Assembly: GCA_022511485.1 (NCBI GenBank)
Contig: JAFLUJ010000007.1
Coordinates: forward strand, 1-27,629
Reading direction: 5' to 3'
Length of the DNA stretch: 27,629 nt
Origin: Oscillospiraceae bacterium
Lineage (GTDB): Bacteria > Bacillota > Clostridia > Oscillospirales > Ruminococcaceae
Below, one piece after another: positions 15,467 through 23,202 of this stretch. Each line of letters opens with the position of its first letter. Position 1 is the stretch's first letter. Under the pieces are notes generated by a model. It was not told the DNA's origin, searched no databases, and worked only from the letters and a program-made list of their open reading frames with translations. The translations under genes and the position numbers were made by a program.

Positions 15467-16273
15467 ATGAATATTTCAGGTATTATAGGATTGGTTCTTG
15501 CCTTTGGACTTATCATCTGGGGAATCATGAGCGGCGGTGAGCTCAGCGGATTTATCGATCCCGCTTCCATCGCTATCGTTGTGGGCGGTACCATCGGTGC
15601 GCTTATCTTCAACTACCCGGTGTCTGTACTGACCAAGATCCCTAAAATGCTTAAGGTGGCATTTCTGCCTCCTAAGTTTGATCCGGACAAGTACATAAGT
15701 CAGATGGTAGAGCACTGTAAAACAGCACGTATGAAGGGTATCCTGGCTCTTGAAGAGGCGGCTAATGCCTGTCCCGACCCATTTATGAAGACCTCCCTTA
15801 TGCTTATCGTTGACGCCAACGAATCGGAAAAAGTAAAGAGTATGCTTGATGACTCCATCAATTTCGTATGTGAGCGTCACGAGAGCAACTACGCTCTCTG
15901 GGCAAAGGGTTCAGGTGTTGCTCCTGCCATGGGTATGATCGGTACGCTGGTTGGTCTTATCAACATGCTTGCGTCCCTTGACCCTACAGACCCTAACTCG
16001 GCTGCAACTCTTGGTGCGTCAATGTCAACGGCGCTGGTTACAACATTCTACGGCTGTATCCTCGCCCACCTTATCTTTACTCCTATAGGAAACCTTTGTA
16101 AGTATAACCACAATCAGGAGGTTCTCTGTCTCCAGATCATCGAGGAAGGCACACTGGCTATTATTTCCGGTGCTAACCCCCGTTTTGTTGAAGAAAAGCT
16201 GAGAACGATGCTTCCCGCCAGTCACAAGCCCAAGGGCTCGGCTGCGGCGGCTTCCGAAGGCGGCGGAGAGTAA
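15467..16273 (+). CDS. motA: Flagellar stator protein MotA
   Basis: Membrane ion-channel subunit that applies torque to FliG; 268 residues. TM1 and TM2 are at the N-terminus (about 5-22 and 32-52), and TM3/TM4 are later, with GVAPAMGMIGTLVGLINML as the conserved TM3 core and STALVTTFYGCILAHLIF in TM4. The cytoplasmic loop holds charged residues that contact FliG. The last residues are a low-complexity Ala/Ser/Gly tail (KGSAAAASEGGGE), directly before a GGTGCGGAGAC repeat island. GGAGG lies 8 nt before the ATG. Confidence 0.95.
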   Translation: MNISGIIGLVLAFGLIIWGIMSGGELSGFIDPASIAIVVGGTIGALIFNYPVSVLTKIPKMLKVAFLPPKFDPDKYISQMVEHCKTARMKGILALEEAANACPDPFMKTSLMLIVDANESEKVKSMLDDSINFVCERHESNYALWAKGSGVAPAMGMIGTLVGLINMLASLDPTDPNSAATLGASMSTALVTTFYGCILAHLIFTPIGNLCKYNHNQEVLCLQIIEEGTLAIISGANPRFVEEKLRTMLPASHKPKGSAAAASEGGGE

Positions 16274-16380
16274 AGGCGGCGAGCCGGGTGCGGCGACGGT
16301 GCGTGGAGACAGGGTGCGGAGACGGGAGCAAAGGCGGACAGGTGCGGAGACGTAAAAGTGCGGATGGGTACGGCTTTGGC
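16274..16380 (+). repeat. Purine-rich repeat island after motA
   Basis: Directly after the motA stop the DNA is built of variants of GGTGCGGAGAC (at least three clear copies, plus shorter GGTGCGG units) and an AGCAAAGGCGGACAGG block. The composite order GGTGCGGAGACG then AGCAAAGGCGGAC is seen again after fliQ. No open frame of interest and no inverted arms. All units have the same orientation as transcription. Confidence 0.75.
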
Positions 16381-16489
16381 GTGCAAAGATCGTGACGTTC
16401 GATGGCTTAAATACGTCCATGTGTGCAATATAACCAAAGGATAGGCGAAAATTCCGTTTTTTTATAATAGAATTTTTTCAAAAAAATAC

Positions 16490-16518
16490 TTTAAATTTTT
16501 CTGATTTTATGCTATAAT
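16490..16518 (+). promoter_or_regulatory. Possible internal promoter before motB
   Basis: TATAAT (16513-16518) is preceded by TGC, an extended minus-10 pattern, and by TTTAAA (16490-16495) at 17 bp (four of six minus-35 matches), in AT-rich DNA unlike the GC-rich repeat island upstream. Transcription would start about 50 nt before the motB start codon. Confidence 0.5.
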
Positions 16519-16571
16519 GATTAAACTAAGGCTCTTTATGTGTATTTTCAGAACCGAAAGGGGGAATAACC

Positions 16572-17480
16572 TTGGCACAGAAAAGACAGTCTCAGGAAGA
16601 AGAGGGCGGCAGCTGGATGGACACCTATGGTGACATGATAACGCTGGTTTTAACATTCTTCGTTCTGCTCTATTCAATGTCCAATATGGATCAGAGTAAA
16701 TGGCAGTATATTGCTGAGGCATTTACCAAGGGCAAAGTATCCAGTACCGAGGTTCAGGTTGTGGGTGAGCCTCAGGACAACGACCCTACGGCGGTTTATG
16801 ATGATACGATCCCGGAGCTTGATGAATATGACGAAATAGTGGACTTCGAGGATCTTTATATGTATCTGAAAGAGATCGTCACTTCACATGACCTGAATGA
16901 AAGCGTAAGCGTAGAGATGTCCAAAACCGGCGTTTATATGCGGTTCAGGGACAACGTGTTCTTTGCAGGAGACAGTGACGTGCTTCTCGACGAAGGTAAA
17001 TACATACTTGAAATAATTTCAGACGGTATCAGACAGGTAAACGAGCGCATATATGCGGTAAAGGTAAGCGGTCATACGGCGGGAGCGTCCAACTCGGATG
17101 TGAACGAGTGGAATCTTTCCTCCGGACGTGCAAATGCGGTTATCAACTATATGCTGGGTCTTGACGCCTGTGATTCGGATAAGTTTTCATCAGCGGGATA
17201 TGGCAAGTATCGTCCGGTGGAAGATAACGATACAGAAGAAGGCAGACGGCAGAACCGAAGGGTTGAGATCATCTTCGTGAGAAACGATGTTGATTTTACT
17301 GACCCGAATGTTGTAAACGAGCTTCTGCAGCTTGAATACGGTCAGGGATTCGTTCAGCCTTCAAACGATGACGGAACTCCTGTAGGCGGAGGAGAGACGG
17401 AGGAGACTCCTGCTGAACCGAGCCGCTCGGATCCTGACAGAGTGTATGTTTCAAGAGATGATGTTCTTGGTCAGAGATAG
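16572..17480 (+). CDS. motB: Flagellar stator protein MotB
   Basis: Anchors the stator to peptidoglycan and forms the ion path with MotA; 302 residues. One TM about 21-39 contains the ion-binding Asp in TYGDMITLVLTFFVLLYSMS (D21). The C-terminal OmpA-like peptidoglycan-binding domain has VKVSGHTAG, NLSSGRANAVINYML, SSAGYGKYRP and GRRQNRRVEIIF (about 150-245), followed by a Pro/Gly/Glu tail. TTG start with GAAAGGGGG upstream. Separated from motA by 298 bp (repeat island plus possible promoter). The usual fliL does not follow. Confidence 0.93.
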   Translation: MAQKRQSQEEEGGSWMDTYGDMITLVLTFFVLLYSMSNMDQSKWQYIAEAFTKGKVSSTEVQVVGEPQDNDPTAVYDDTIPELDEYDEIVDFEDLYMYLKEIVTSHDLNESVSVEMSKTGVYMRFRDNVFFAGDSDVLLDEGKYILEIISDGIRQVNERIYAVKVSGHTAGASNSDVNEWNLSSGRANAVINYMLGLDACDSDKFSSAGYGKYRPVEDNDTEEGRRQNRRVEIIFVRNDVDFTDPNVVNELLQLEYGQGFVQPSNDDGTPVGGGETEETPAEPSRSDPDRVYVSRDDVLGQR

Positions 17481-17543
17481 ACACAGACCTTAAGAATATA
17501 AATACGGAACGAACCGTGTTCCGGAAAGGATGGCTGCAAGTAT

Positions 17544-18557
17544 ATGGCTGACGTACTGTCACAAAGCCAGATCGACGCGCTGCTTAACAGCTTCTCGAGC
17601 GAAGGTACAAAAGCCTTCGAGGAAATCGAGGAGAACATGGAAAAAAAGGTAAAAGATTATGACTTTAAGATGCCCAAAAAGTTCACCAAGGAGCAGCTTA
17701 AGATCATAGAAGGTATCTTTGAAAACTATGCCAGAGTGCTTTCCTCGTACCTTACGAGCCTTTTGAGGCTCTATTGCAGAGTAGAGGTTCTTCAGATCGA
17801 GGAGCAGCTCTATCATGAGTTTAACAACGCGCTTCCTGACTATGTAATGATGTCAATGGTAAACATGGGAATAAATGATGATGATGTTATGGAAACAAAC
17901 AGTATCCTGCAAATATCAAATCCCATTGTCTACTGTATGATGGATCGTCTTATGGGCGGTTCAGGTGCTTACTTAGAACAGAACAGAGATTTTACTGAAA
18001 TTGAAATAGGACTGTTTTCACCGGTGTTCAGTAAGATCGCGTCTATGCTGAAAGAGCCCTGGGGTACATACATAGATATAAATCCGGTTTTAACAACGCT
18101 TGAAACCAACGCAAGAGTAATGCAGTCCATTCCTCCGGACGAGGTCGTTATCCTTGTTTCACTGGAAATGGAAATAAGAGATGTCAAAAATACTATGACG
18201 TTCTGCGTTCCGGCACTGAATCTTGAATCCATCATGGCAAAATTCGGAGACAGATGGTCAAGAGGTGCCAAGAAGCTCGATCCGAAAAGAGAAAAGGAAA
18301 GACGTGTTTCACTGCTTGAAACTATCAAGGATTCCGAGCTTAAAGTACATACTGTTTTGTGCGAAACCAAGCTTGATCTTTATGATATATTAACAATGCA
18401 GGTCAATGATGTGATCCCTCTGAATATGTCCATTGACAGCAACGTTACCATAAAGGTCGGCAGCAATGTCTGGTTCGATGGAAAGCTTGGCGTTAAAAAT
18501 AACAGGAAAGCTGTTAAGATTGACAATATATATAAAGAATTGGAATTAGGTAAATAA
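17544..18557 (+). CDS. fliM: Flagellar motor switch protein FliM
   Basis: Switch protein that binds phosphorylated CheY and joins FliG to FliN/FliY; 337 residues, normal. The N-terminal CheY-binding peptide is LSQSQIDALL at residues 5-14. The middle domain has YVMMSMVNMG and PIVYCMMDRLMGG, close to the family's typical motifs. The C-terminal SpoA-type domain ends with NVTIKVGSNVWFDGKLGVKNNRKAVKID. It starts 63 nt after motB. GGAAAGGA is about 13 nt before the ATG. Confidence 0.96.
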   Translation: MADVLSQSQIDALLNSFSSEGTKAFEEIEENMEKKVKDYDFKMPKKFTKEQLKIIEGIFENYARVLSSYLTSLLRLYCRVEVLQIEEQLYHEFNNALPDYVMMSMVNMGINDDDVMETNSILQISNPIVYCMMDRLMGGSGAYLEQNRDFTEIEIGLFSPVFSKIASMLKEPWGTYIDINPVLTTLETNARVMQSIPPDEVVILVSLEMEIRDVKNTMTFCVPALNLESIMAKFGDRWSRGAKKLDPKREKERRVSLLETIKDSELKVHTVLCETKLDLYDILTMQVNDVIPLNMSIDSNVTIKVGSNVWFDGKLGVKNNRKAVKIDNIYKELELGK

Positions 18558-18649
18558 TACCACCGATTTTGCGATAGCCGGTTTACGGCGGTCGGTTGCC
18601 CGACAGAATATCGCACTATTATCGCAGAACGGAAAGGAAGGTTACAATA

Positions 18650-19906
18650 ATGAGTGAAGAAAAACTCACCATAGAAGGCTTCGGCGAAGTAGAAATGGAC
18701 GCCATAGGAGAAATAATGAATATCACTATGGGTTCCGCCGCTACGGCTGTTTCAAATATGCTTTCTGCAAAGGTATGGATCACTACTCCGCAGGTAAATA
18801 TTATTGAAACGTCGTCACTTAGTTTCCCTGAGCTTGAGCCTTCGATCATGGTCAAGATCAAATACGTACAGGGTATTTCCGGTCAGAATGTTCTTGTCCT
18901 TAAACAGAACGACGTACAGCTCATACTTAATCAGCTTATGGGTCTGCCTCTTGAGGTCTCGGAGGATTTCCAGTTCGATGAGCTGAATATATCTGCGGTC
19001 TGCGAAGTAATGAACCAGATGATGGGAGCTTCCGCAACAGCGCTGTCGGAAATAATTGAGACAACGGTTGACATCTCTACACCGGAAGCGATGGTTCAGA
19101 GCGGCGAAGACAACATAGGCGCTGAGGTATATGAAATAGCCGGCGATAAATATGTTTGTACGGTAAAGTTTGACCTTACCATTGATGGTGTAATTAATTC
19201 CGAATTTATATCCGTGCTTACACTTGATCTTGCCAAGGAAATGGCAGATAAAATGATGACTGGATATGACAATGTTATGAATGATGTTGAGGAGGCAGCA
19301 CCAGCTCCTGCTCCTGCTCCTGCGGCTGCCGCTCCTTCCGGAGGTGGAGGAACAATGTCCCAGGCAGAGATTGAAGCAATGATGGGCGGCGGAGCATCGG
19401 CTCCGGCAGCAGCACCCCAGCCGATGCCTCAGATGGCGCCTCAGGGCGGTATGCCTCAGCAGATGCCTTACGGTCAGCCTATGGGATACGATCCGAATAT
19501 GGCAGCCGGACAGCAGCCTATGTATGGATACCCGCCTCAGGGAATGTATTCCGGTTATCCAATGCAGCCTATGATGAATATTCAGCCGGCTCAGTTCCAG
19601 AGCTTTGAAGCATATAATAATAAAGATCTTTCTAAGGATCAGAACGATAACCTGAAGCTTTTGATGAACGTTCCGCTGAATGTTACTGTCGAGATCGGCT
19701 CGGCTGTTAAAAAGGTAAAGGAAATACTCGATTTCTCACAAGGTACGATCATTGAACTGGAAAGACAGGCTGGTGCACCGGTAGATATTATCGTAAACGG
19801 AAATCTGGTTGCCAAGGGAGACGTTGTTGTAATTGACGATAACTTTGCAGTGAGGATCACAGAGATCGTAAGATCCAGATTTCTTGATTCTCTGAGCGGA
19901 AACTGA
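18650..19906 (+). CDS. fliY: Flagellar switch protein FliY (FliN-type)
   Basis: Switch protein and CheC-class CheY-P phosphatase candidate. The frame is open from 18596, but ATG 18650 follows GGAAAGGAAGG, giving 418 residues. Residues 1-210 are CheC-like with two similar helices, EIMNITMGSAATAVSNML and EVMNQMMGASATALSEI, each with the E..N phosphatase pattern. Residues about 215-325 are a Pro/Met/Gln/Gly linker. Inside it M236-M245 reads MSQAEIEAMM, like the FliM CheY-binding peptide, which is normally at the FliY N-terminus. The C-terminal 80 residues are the FliN/SpoA domain (NVPLNVTVEIGSAVKKVKEIL). Confidence 0.93.
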   Translation: MSEEKLTIEGFGEVEMDAIGEIMNITMGSAATAVSNMLSAKVWITTPQVNIIETSSLSFPELEPSIMVKIKYVQGISGQNVLVLKQNDVQLILNQLMGLPLEVSEDFQFDELNISAVCEVMNQMMGASATALSEIIETTVDISTPEAMVQSGEDNIGAEVYEIAGDKYVCTVKFDLTIDGVINSEFISVLTLDLAKEMADKMMTGYDNVMNDVEEAAPAPAPAPAAAAPSGGGGTMSQAEIEAMMGGGASAPAAAPQPMPQMAPQGGMPQQMPYGQPMGYDPNMAAGQQPMYGYPPQGMYSGYPMQPMMNIQPAQFQSFEAYNNKDLSKDQNDNLKLLMNVPLNVTVEIGSAVKKVKEILDFSQGTIIELERQAGAPVDIIVNGNLVAKGDVVVIDDNFAVRITEIVRSRFLDSLSGN

Positions 19907-19956
19907 TCCGCAAGCAGGATATTGTTCCCAATGGGAGCATGGTCATAAATATAAAG

Positions 19957-19981
19957 GTCAGCGGACCCGCCTACCGCTGAC
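19957..19981. other. Perfect 8-bp hairpin between fliY and cheY
   Basis: GTCAGCGG (19957-19964) pairs exactly with CCGCTGAC (19974-19981) around a 9-nt loop, followed by AAATAAGG and not T-rich. It lies upstream of the cheY ribosome site (CGGAG). Confidence 0.45.
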
Positions 19982-20026
19982 AAATAAGGAAATCAATACT
20001 TTCGAGGCGGAGAAACGGAGCTTATT

Positions 20027-20389
20027 ATGGATAAGAAAATTTTGCTTGTTGACGACGCGGCTTTCATGAGAATGATGATTAAGGACGCGCTGACAAAGAA
20101 TGGATATACTAACATTCTTGAAGCTGCTGACGGCGAGATCGCTTGCAGTACATACGCTGCTGAAAAGCCCGATCTTGTTATAATGGATATTACAATGCCT
20201 AACAAGACAGGTATCGAGGCTCTGAGAGATATTAAAGCATCCGATCCCGGCGCAAAGATCGTTATGTGTTCTGCTATGGGTCAGGAGGCGATGGTTGTTG
20301 AAGCTATCAAGCTCGGCGCTCTCGACTTTATCGTTAAGCCCTTTAAGGCAGACAGAATCCTCCAGACAGTTCAGAAGGTTCTCGGCTAA
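20027..20389 (+). CDS. cheY: Chemotaxis response regulator CheY
   Basis: Single receiver domain of 120 residues. Acidic pocket D9-D10, phosphoacceptor D54 (VIMDITMPNKTG), switch Ser S82 (VMCSAMGQ), aromatic switch position F101 and K104 in VKPF are all present, so it should be phosphorylated by a CheA encoded elsewhere. Its targets here are FliM and FliY, whose genes lie just upstream. Its stop codon is 2 nt before fliO. No other chemotaxis gene is in the window. Confidence 0.96.
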   Translation: MDKKILLVDDAAFMRMMIKDALTKNGYTNILEAADGEIACSTYAAEKPDLVIMDITMPNKTGIEALRDIKASDPGAKIVMCSAMGQEAMVVEAIKLGALDFIVKPFKADRILQTVQKVLG

Positions 20390-20391
20390 AA

Positions 20392-20793
20392 ATGTTCGGC
20401 GAGGTTTTTACCGTTATTTGTGCGCTGCTTGGAATAATCGGTCTGATGTTCCTGGCGTTTTATGCTGCAAGATGGCTTAATAAGCGCTTTAATATCGGGG
20501 GATTCAGTGCCTCGGGACAAAAAACAGTCAGAATACTCGAATACATCGCTATTGCTCAGGATAAGCAGCTTATGATCGTTGCTATAGGCAAAAAGATCAT
20601 GCTGCTTGGTGTAACAGCAAACTCGGTGAATAAAATATGTGATTTGGATGAGGATGACCTGATCCCTGCGGATCCGGATCCTTCCTCGGAATCTGGCTTT
20701 ATGCAAAGCCTTAAAAAGGTCTTTGCGGAAAAAAATCAGGATGCCGGCAATAAGTCGGAAGAGGACTTGCGGAATGAAAAGGAAGATTTTTAA
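20392..20793 (+). CDS. fliO: Flagellar biosynthesis protein FliO
   Basis: Small membrane protein that helps assemble the FliP core of the export gate; 133 residues. One N-terminal TM about 6-26, a basic stretch RWLNKRF, then the soluble FliO domain (GQKTVRILEYIAIAQDKQLMIVAIGKKIMLLGVTANSV). The C-terminal 45 residues are acidic. It follows cheY by 2 nt and overlaps fliP by 20 nt. Confidence 0.87.
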   Translation: MFGEVFTVICALLGIIGLMFLAFYAARWLNKRFNIGGFSASGQKTVRILEYIAIAQDKQLMIVAIGKKIMLLGVTANSVNKICDLDEDDLIPADPDPSSESGFMQSLKKVFAEKNQDAGNKSEEDLRNEKEDF

Positions 20794-21706
20794 AGGGCTT
20801 GCAGGCGTTTTTTGCGCTGCGGCTATAGCGGCTTCATTCCCCGGAGCTACCGCTTATGCCACTGCTGATAACGGGGCAGTTACAGGTATTGTAACAACTA
20901 TACCAAACCTGGAAACTACAGTACCTCAGACAGAACAGACGCAGCCTGAAGCTCAGACAACAGAATTTACAGAGGCAACCGTGACCGATCTTCCTTATGA
21001 AGAACCGGTTCTTGATGATGACGACGATACACAAAGCCTTCTCGATCAGTTAGGCATAAACCAAAGCTCAACCACTCTTGACCTTATACTGCTGCTGACA
21101 ATACTTTCAATAGCACCGTCGATTCTGGTTCTGCTTACCTGCTTTACGCGTATTATCATTTCCTTTTCATTGCTGCGAAACGCAATGGGCGTTCAGCAGA
21201 CCCCGCCTAATCAGGTAATGATCGGGCTTGCTCTTTTTCTGACATTATTTATTATGACGCCGGTCATAAACGAAATGAATGAGGTTGCTTACGTCCCCTA
21301 TAAAAACGGTGAGTACACCTCTGTGGAAGCTGTTCAGGCAGCTTCTGTTCCACTTAAACAGTGGATGCTGAAAAATACAAGCAATGATTCAATGGATTTT
21401 TTTCTCGGACTTACCGGTACAGAGATCACTGCGGAGACTGAGGAGGAATTTCTTGAAGAAATAAGCTTTGTAATGGTAGTTCCTGCTTTTGTTTTAAGCG
21501 AAATAAAAATCGGATTTGAAATAGGCTTCCTGCTTTATATTCCGTTTCTGATAATTGATATTGTAGTGTCAACGCTGCTTATGTCAATGGGTATGATGAT
21601 GCTTCCGCCGACAACAGTTTCGGTGCCTTTCAAAATTCTGCTTTTCATACTTGCTGACGGCTGGTCGCTGCTTATCGGCTCGCTTGTAACAGGATTCAAT
21701 ACATAG
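20774..21706 (+). CDS. fliP: Flagellar export gate protein FliP
   Basis: Forms the export channel with FliQ and FliR. ATG 20774 is chosen because it gives a clear signal peptide: basic MKRKIFKG, hydrophobic core and an ATAYA-type cleavage region near residue 28. Residues about 28-87 are a Thr/Glu/Asp-rich spacer (TTIPNLETTVPQTEQTQPE and an acidic DDDDD run). The conserved core begins near 88: CFTRIIISFSLLRNAMGVQQTPPNQVMIGLALFLTLF, then FVLSEIKIGFEIGFLLYIPFLIIDIV and PPTTVSVPFKILLFILADGW. At 310 residues it is longer than usual because of the spacer. An upstream start at 20723 lacks a leader-like N-terminus. Confidence 0.94.
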   Translation: MKRKIFKGLAGVFCAAAIAASFPGATAYATADNGAVTGIVTTIPNLETTVPQTEQTQPEAQTTEFTEATVTDLPYEEPVLDDDDDTQSLLDQLGINQSSTTLDLILLLTILSIAPSILVLLTCFTRIIISFSLLRNAMGVQQTPPNQVMIGLALFLTLFIMTPVINEMNEVAYVPYKNGEYTSVEAVQAASVPLKQWMLKNTSNDSMDFFLGLTGTEITAETEEEFLEEISFVMVVPAFVLSEIKIGFEIGFLLYIPFLIIDIVVSTLLMSMGMMMLPPTTVSVPFKILLFILADGWSLLIGSLVTGFNT

Positions 21707-21721
21707 CGGAGGTGAGCGGCT

Positions 21722-22009
21722 TTGACTGAATCTATGATCCTTGATATTTTCAGAGAAGCGCTTATGCTGTCAATAAAGCTGGCAGGACCTCTTCTTCTGA
21801 TAAGTATGATCGTAGGTCTTGTGATTGCAATTTTACAGGCTGCAACGCAAGTCCATGAGCAAACGCTTACTTTTGTTCCAAAGGCGCTGACGATTGTAGT
21901 TCTTCTGCTTCTTATGGCGCCGATGATGATAAATTCATGCAGTGAATTTATACTGCATATCTTTGACATAATCACCCAGGTCAGCCAACAAACGGGCTAC
22001 GTCCTCTGA
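21722..22009 (+). CDS. fliQ: Flagellar export gate protein FliQ
   Basis: Two-TM export gate subunit of 95 residues. Typical REALMLSIKLAGPLLLISMIVGLVIAILQAATQVHEQTLTFVPK segment, followed by a second TM (ALTIVVLLLLMAPMM). TTG start with GGAGG 8 nt upstream, 15 nt after fliP. Unlike the usual close packing with fliR, it is followed by a 332-bp spacer filled mostly with repeats. Confidence 0.94.
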   Translation: MTESMILDIFREALMLSIKLAGPLLLISMIVGLVIAILQAATQVHEQTLTFVPKALTIVVLLLLMAPMMINSCSEFILHIFDIITQVSQQTGYVL

Positions 22010-22341
22010 GGTGCGGGGACAAGGGTGCGAAGACAACGGGGTGCAGAGACAACGGGGTGCAGAGACAACGGGGTGCGGAGACAACGGGGTGCGGAGACGA
22101 CTGGGTCAGCAAGGCGGACGGCGAGATGGAGACAAGGACGCTGAGACTACGGTGGCAGCAAGGCGGACGGTGGGTGAGATGGAGACAACGGGTGCAGAGA
22201 CTACGGGGGCAGTAAGGCGGAGACAGCGAGGTATGGCAGCAATAAAACACTAATAGAAAATAACAGTATGGTTTTCATTTTGACAGCTTTTGAGGAGACA
22301 TTAACGGTCTGTGGTTTGCGAAGACAAGAAAGGAGCGGGCT
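22010..22341 (+). repeat. Purine-rich tandem repeat array between fliQ and fliR
   Basis: The array starts one base after the fliQ stop. Four units close to GGGTGCAGAGACAACG (16 bp) run 22023-22086, then a variant GGGTGCGGAGACGACTG to 22103. A second-order repeat follows to about 22240: CAGCAAGGCGGACGG, then GAGATGGAGACAA, then GAGACTACG, about twice. The 16-bp unit is not a multiple of three, so this is not an in-frame coding repeat. The part 22241-22341 is AT-richer and ends in the fliR ribosome site (AGAAAGGAG); I see nothing firm in it beyond that. Confidence 0.85.
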
Positions 22342-23124
22342 GTGGATTATTTTACGGTTCTGTTTCGGAGCTTTGAAACCAATCTGCTGGTTTTTGCCCG
22401 AATATTGGGCATATTTATTTTTAACCCGATTTTATCGAGACGAAATATCCCGACTATAGCAAAGGTCGGCATTTCAATTTTTATTTCATATATAGTAATT
22501 TTGGTAGTCCAGCCTGATCCGGTGGACAGCAGCAATACGGGAGAATATCTTTTCATCCTTCTGCGGGAAAGCTTTATCGGGCTTATTATAGGGTTCATTA
22601 CCGATCTGTTCTTTATGTCGGTGCAGATCGCCGGAGAGATCATGGATATGCAGTCCGGTCTTGGAATGGCAAAGGTATTTGACCCGGAGACTAATGTACA
22701 GATGTCCATCATGGGTTCATTCGTAAGCTTCATGATCTACCTGTACTTTTTCGCTACAAACGCTCATATGTCCTACATAAAGCTGTTTGTAGTCTCGTAT
22801 GACATCATTCCAATAGGCGCTGAGGGATTCAATCCGGATTTCGGATATGCTGTGGCAGTGTATTTTTCAGTGCTTCTGGCGACTATCGTAAAGCTTGCAA
22901 TGCCGATCATGGCAGCAGAGCTTATTCTGGAATTCTGTATGGGAGTGCTTATGAAATCCGTTCCCCAGATCCAGATCATGGTGGTAAACATTCAGCTGAA
23001 GGTGGCATTCGGATTTCTGATGCTGTTTTTGCTGGCAGTACCCGTTGCGGATTTCGTAGACAATTATCTTAACAATTGGCTGGAGACTCTGGAGGAATTC
23101 GTTTATGTTATGCCTGTCGGATAG
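22342..23124 (+). CDS. fliR: Flagellar export gate protein FliR
   Basis: Polytopic export gate protein of 260 residues. It begins MDYFTVLFRSFETNLLVFARILGIFIFNPIL, the usual FliR opening, and has FIGLIIGFITDLFFMSVQIAGEIMDMQSGLGMAKVFDPETN, the conserved central motif. The C-terminal part has IMAAELILEFCMGVLMKSVPQIQIMVV. GTG start with AGAAAGGAG upstream. It encodes no FlhB fusion; flhB is a separate gene downstream. Confidence 0.95.
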   Translation: MDYFTVLFRSFETNLLVFARILGIFIFNPILSRRNIPTIAKVGISIFISYIVILVVQPDPVDSSNTGEYLFILLRESFIGLIIGFITDLFFMSVQIAGEIMDMQSGLGMAKVFDPETNVQMSIMGSFVSFMIYLYFFATNAHMSYIKLFVVSYDIIPIGAEGFNPDFGYAVAVYFSVLLATIVKLAMPIMAAELILEFCMGVLMKSVPQIQIMVVNIQLKVAFGFLMLFLLAVPVADFVDNYLNNWLETLEEFVYVMPVG

Positions 23125-23153
23125 CAATCCGGAGGAATATCAGGAAAGCTTGT

Positions 23154-23187
23154 AATATGTGTGGGTTTCCTGCACATTGTACATATT
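23154..23187. other. Weak hairpin between fliR and flhB
   Basis: AATATGT (23154-23160) pairs with ACATATT (23181-23187) around a 20-nt loop which has its own GTG/CAC pairing, directly before the flhB ribosome site (AAAGGAAGG). Low GC and a large loop make its strength doubtful. Confidence 0.3.
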
Positions 23188-23202
23188 TAAAGGAAGGTTA
23201 CT

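Noticed and set aside
18596..18649. Longer fliY start at 18596
   Set aside because: The extra residues (MPDRISHYYRRTERK) have no ribosome site; GGAAAGGAAGG precedes 18650 instead.
22023..22103. CRISPR array
   Set aside because: Units are contiguous 16-mers with no spacers between them, and no cas gene is present.
22011..22253. Open frame of 80 codons through the fliQ-fliR repeat array
   Set aside because: The 16-bp unit is not a multiple of three, so the frame reads different residues in each copy; no homologous pattern and no suitable ribosome site.
22280..22307. TTGACA followed by TAACGG before fliR as a promoter
   Set aside because: The minus-35 is perfect, but the best minus-10 at 16 bp matches only the first two positions of TATAAT.
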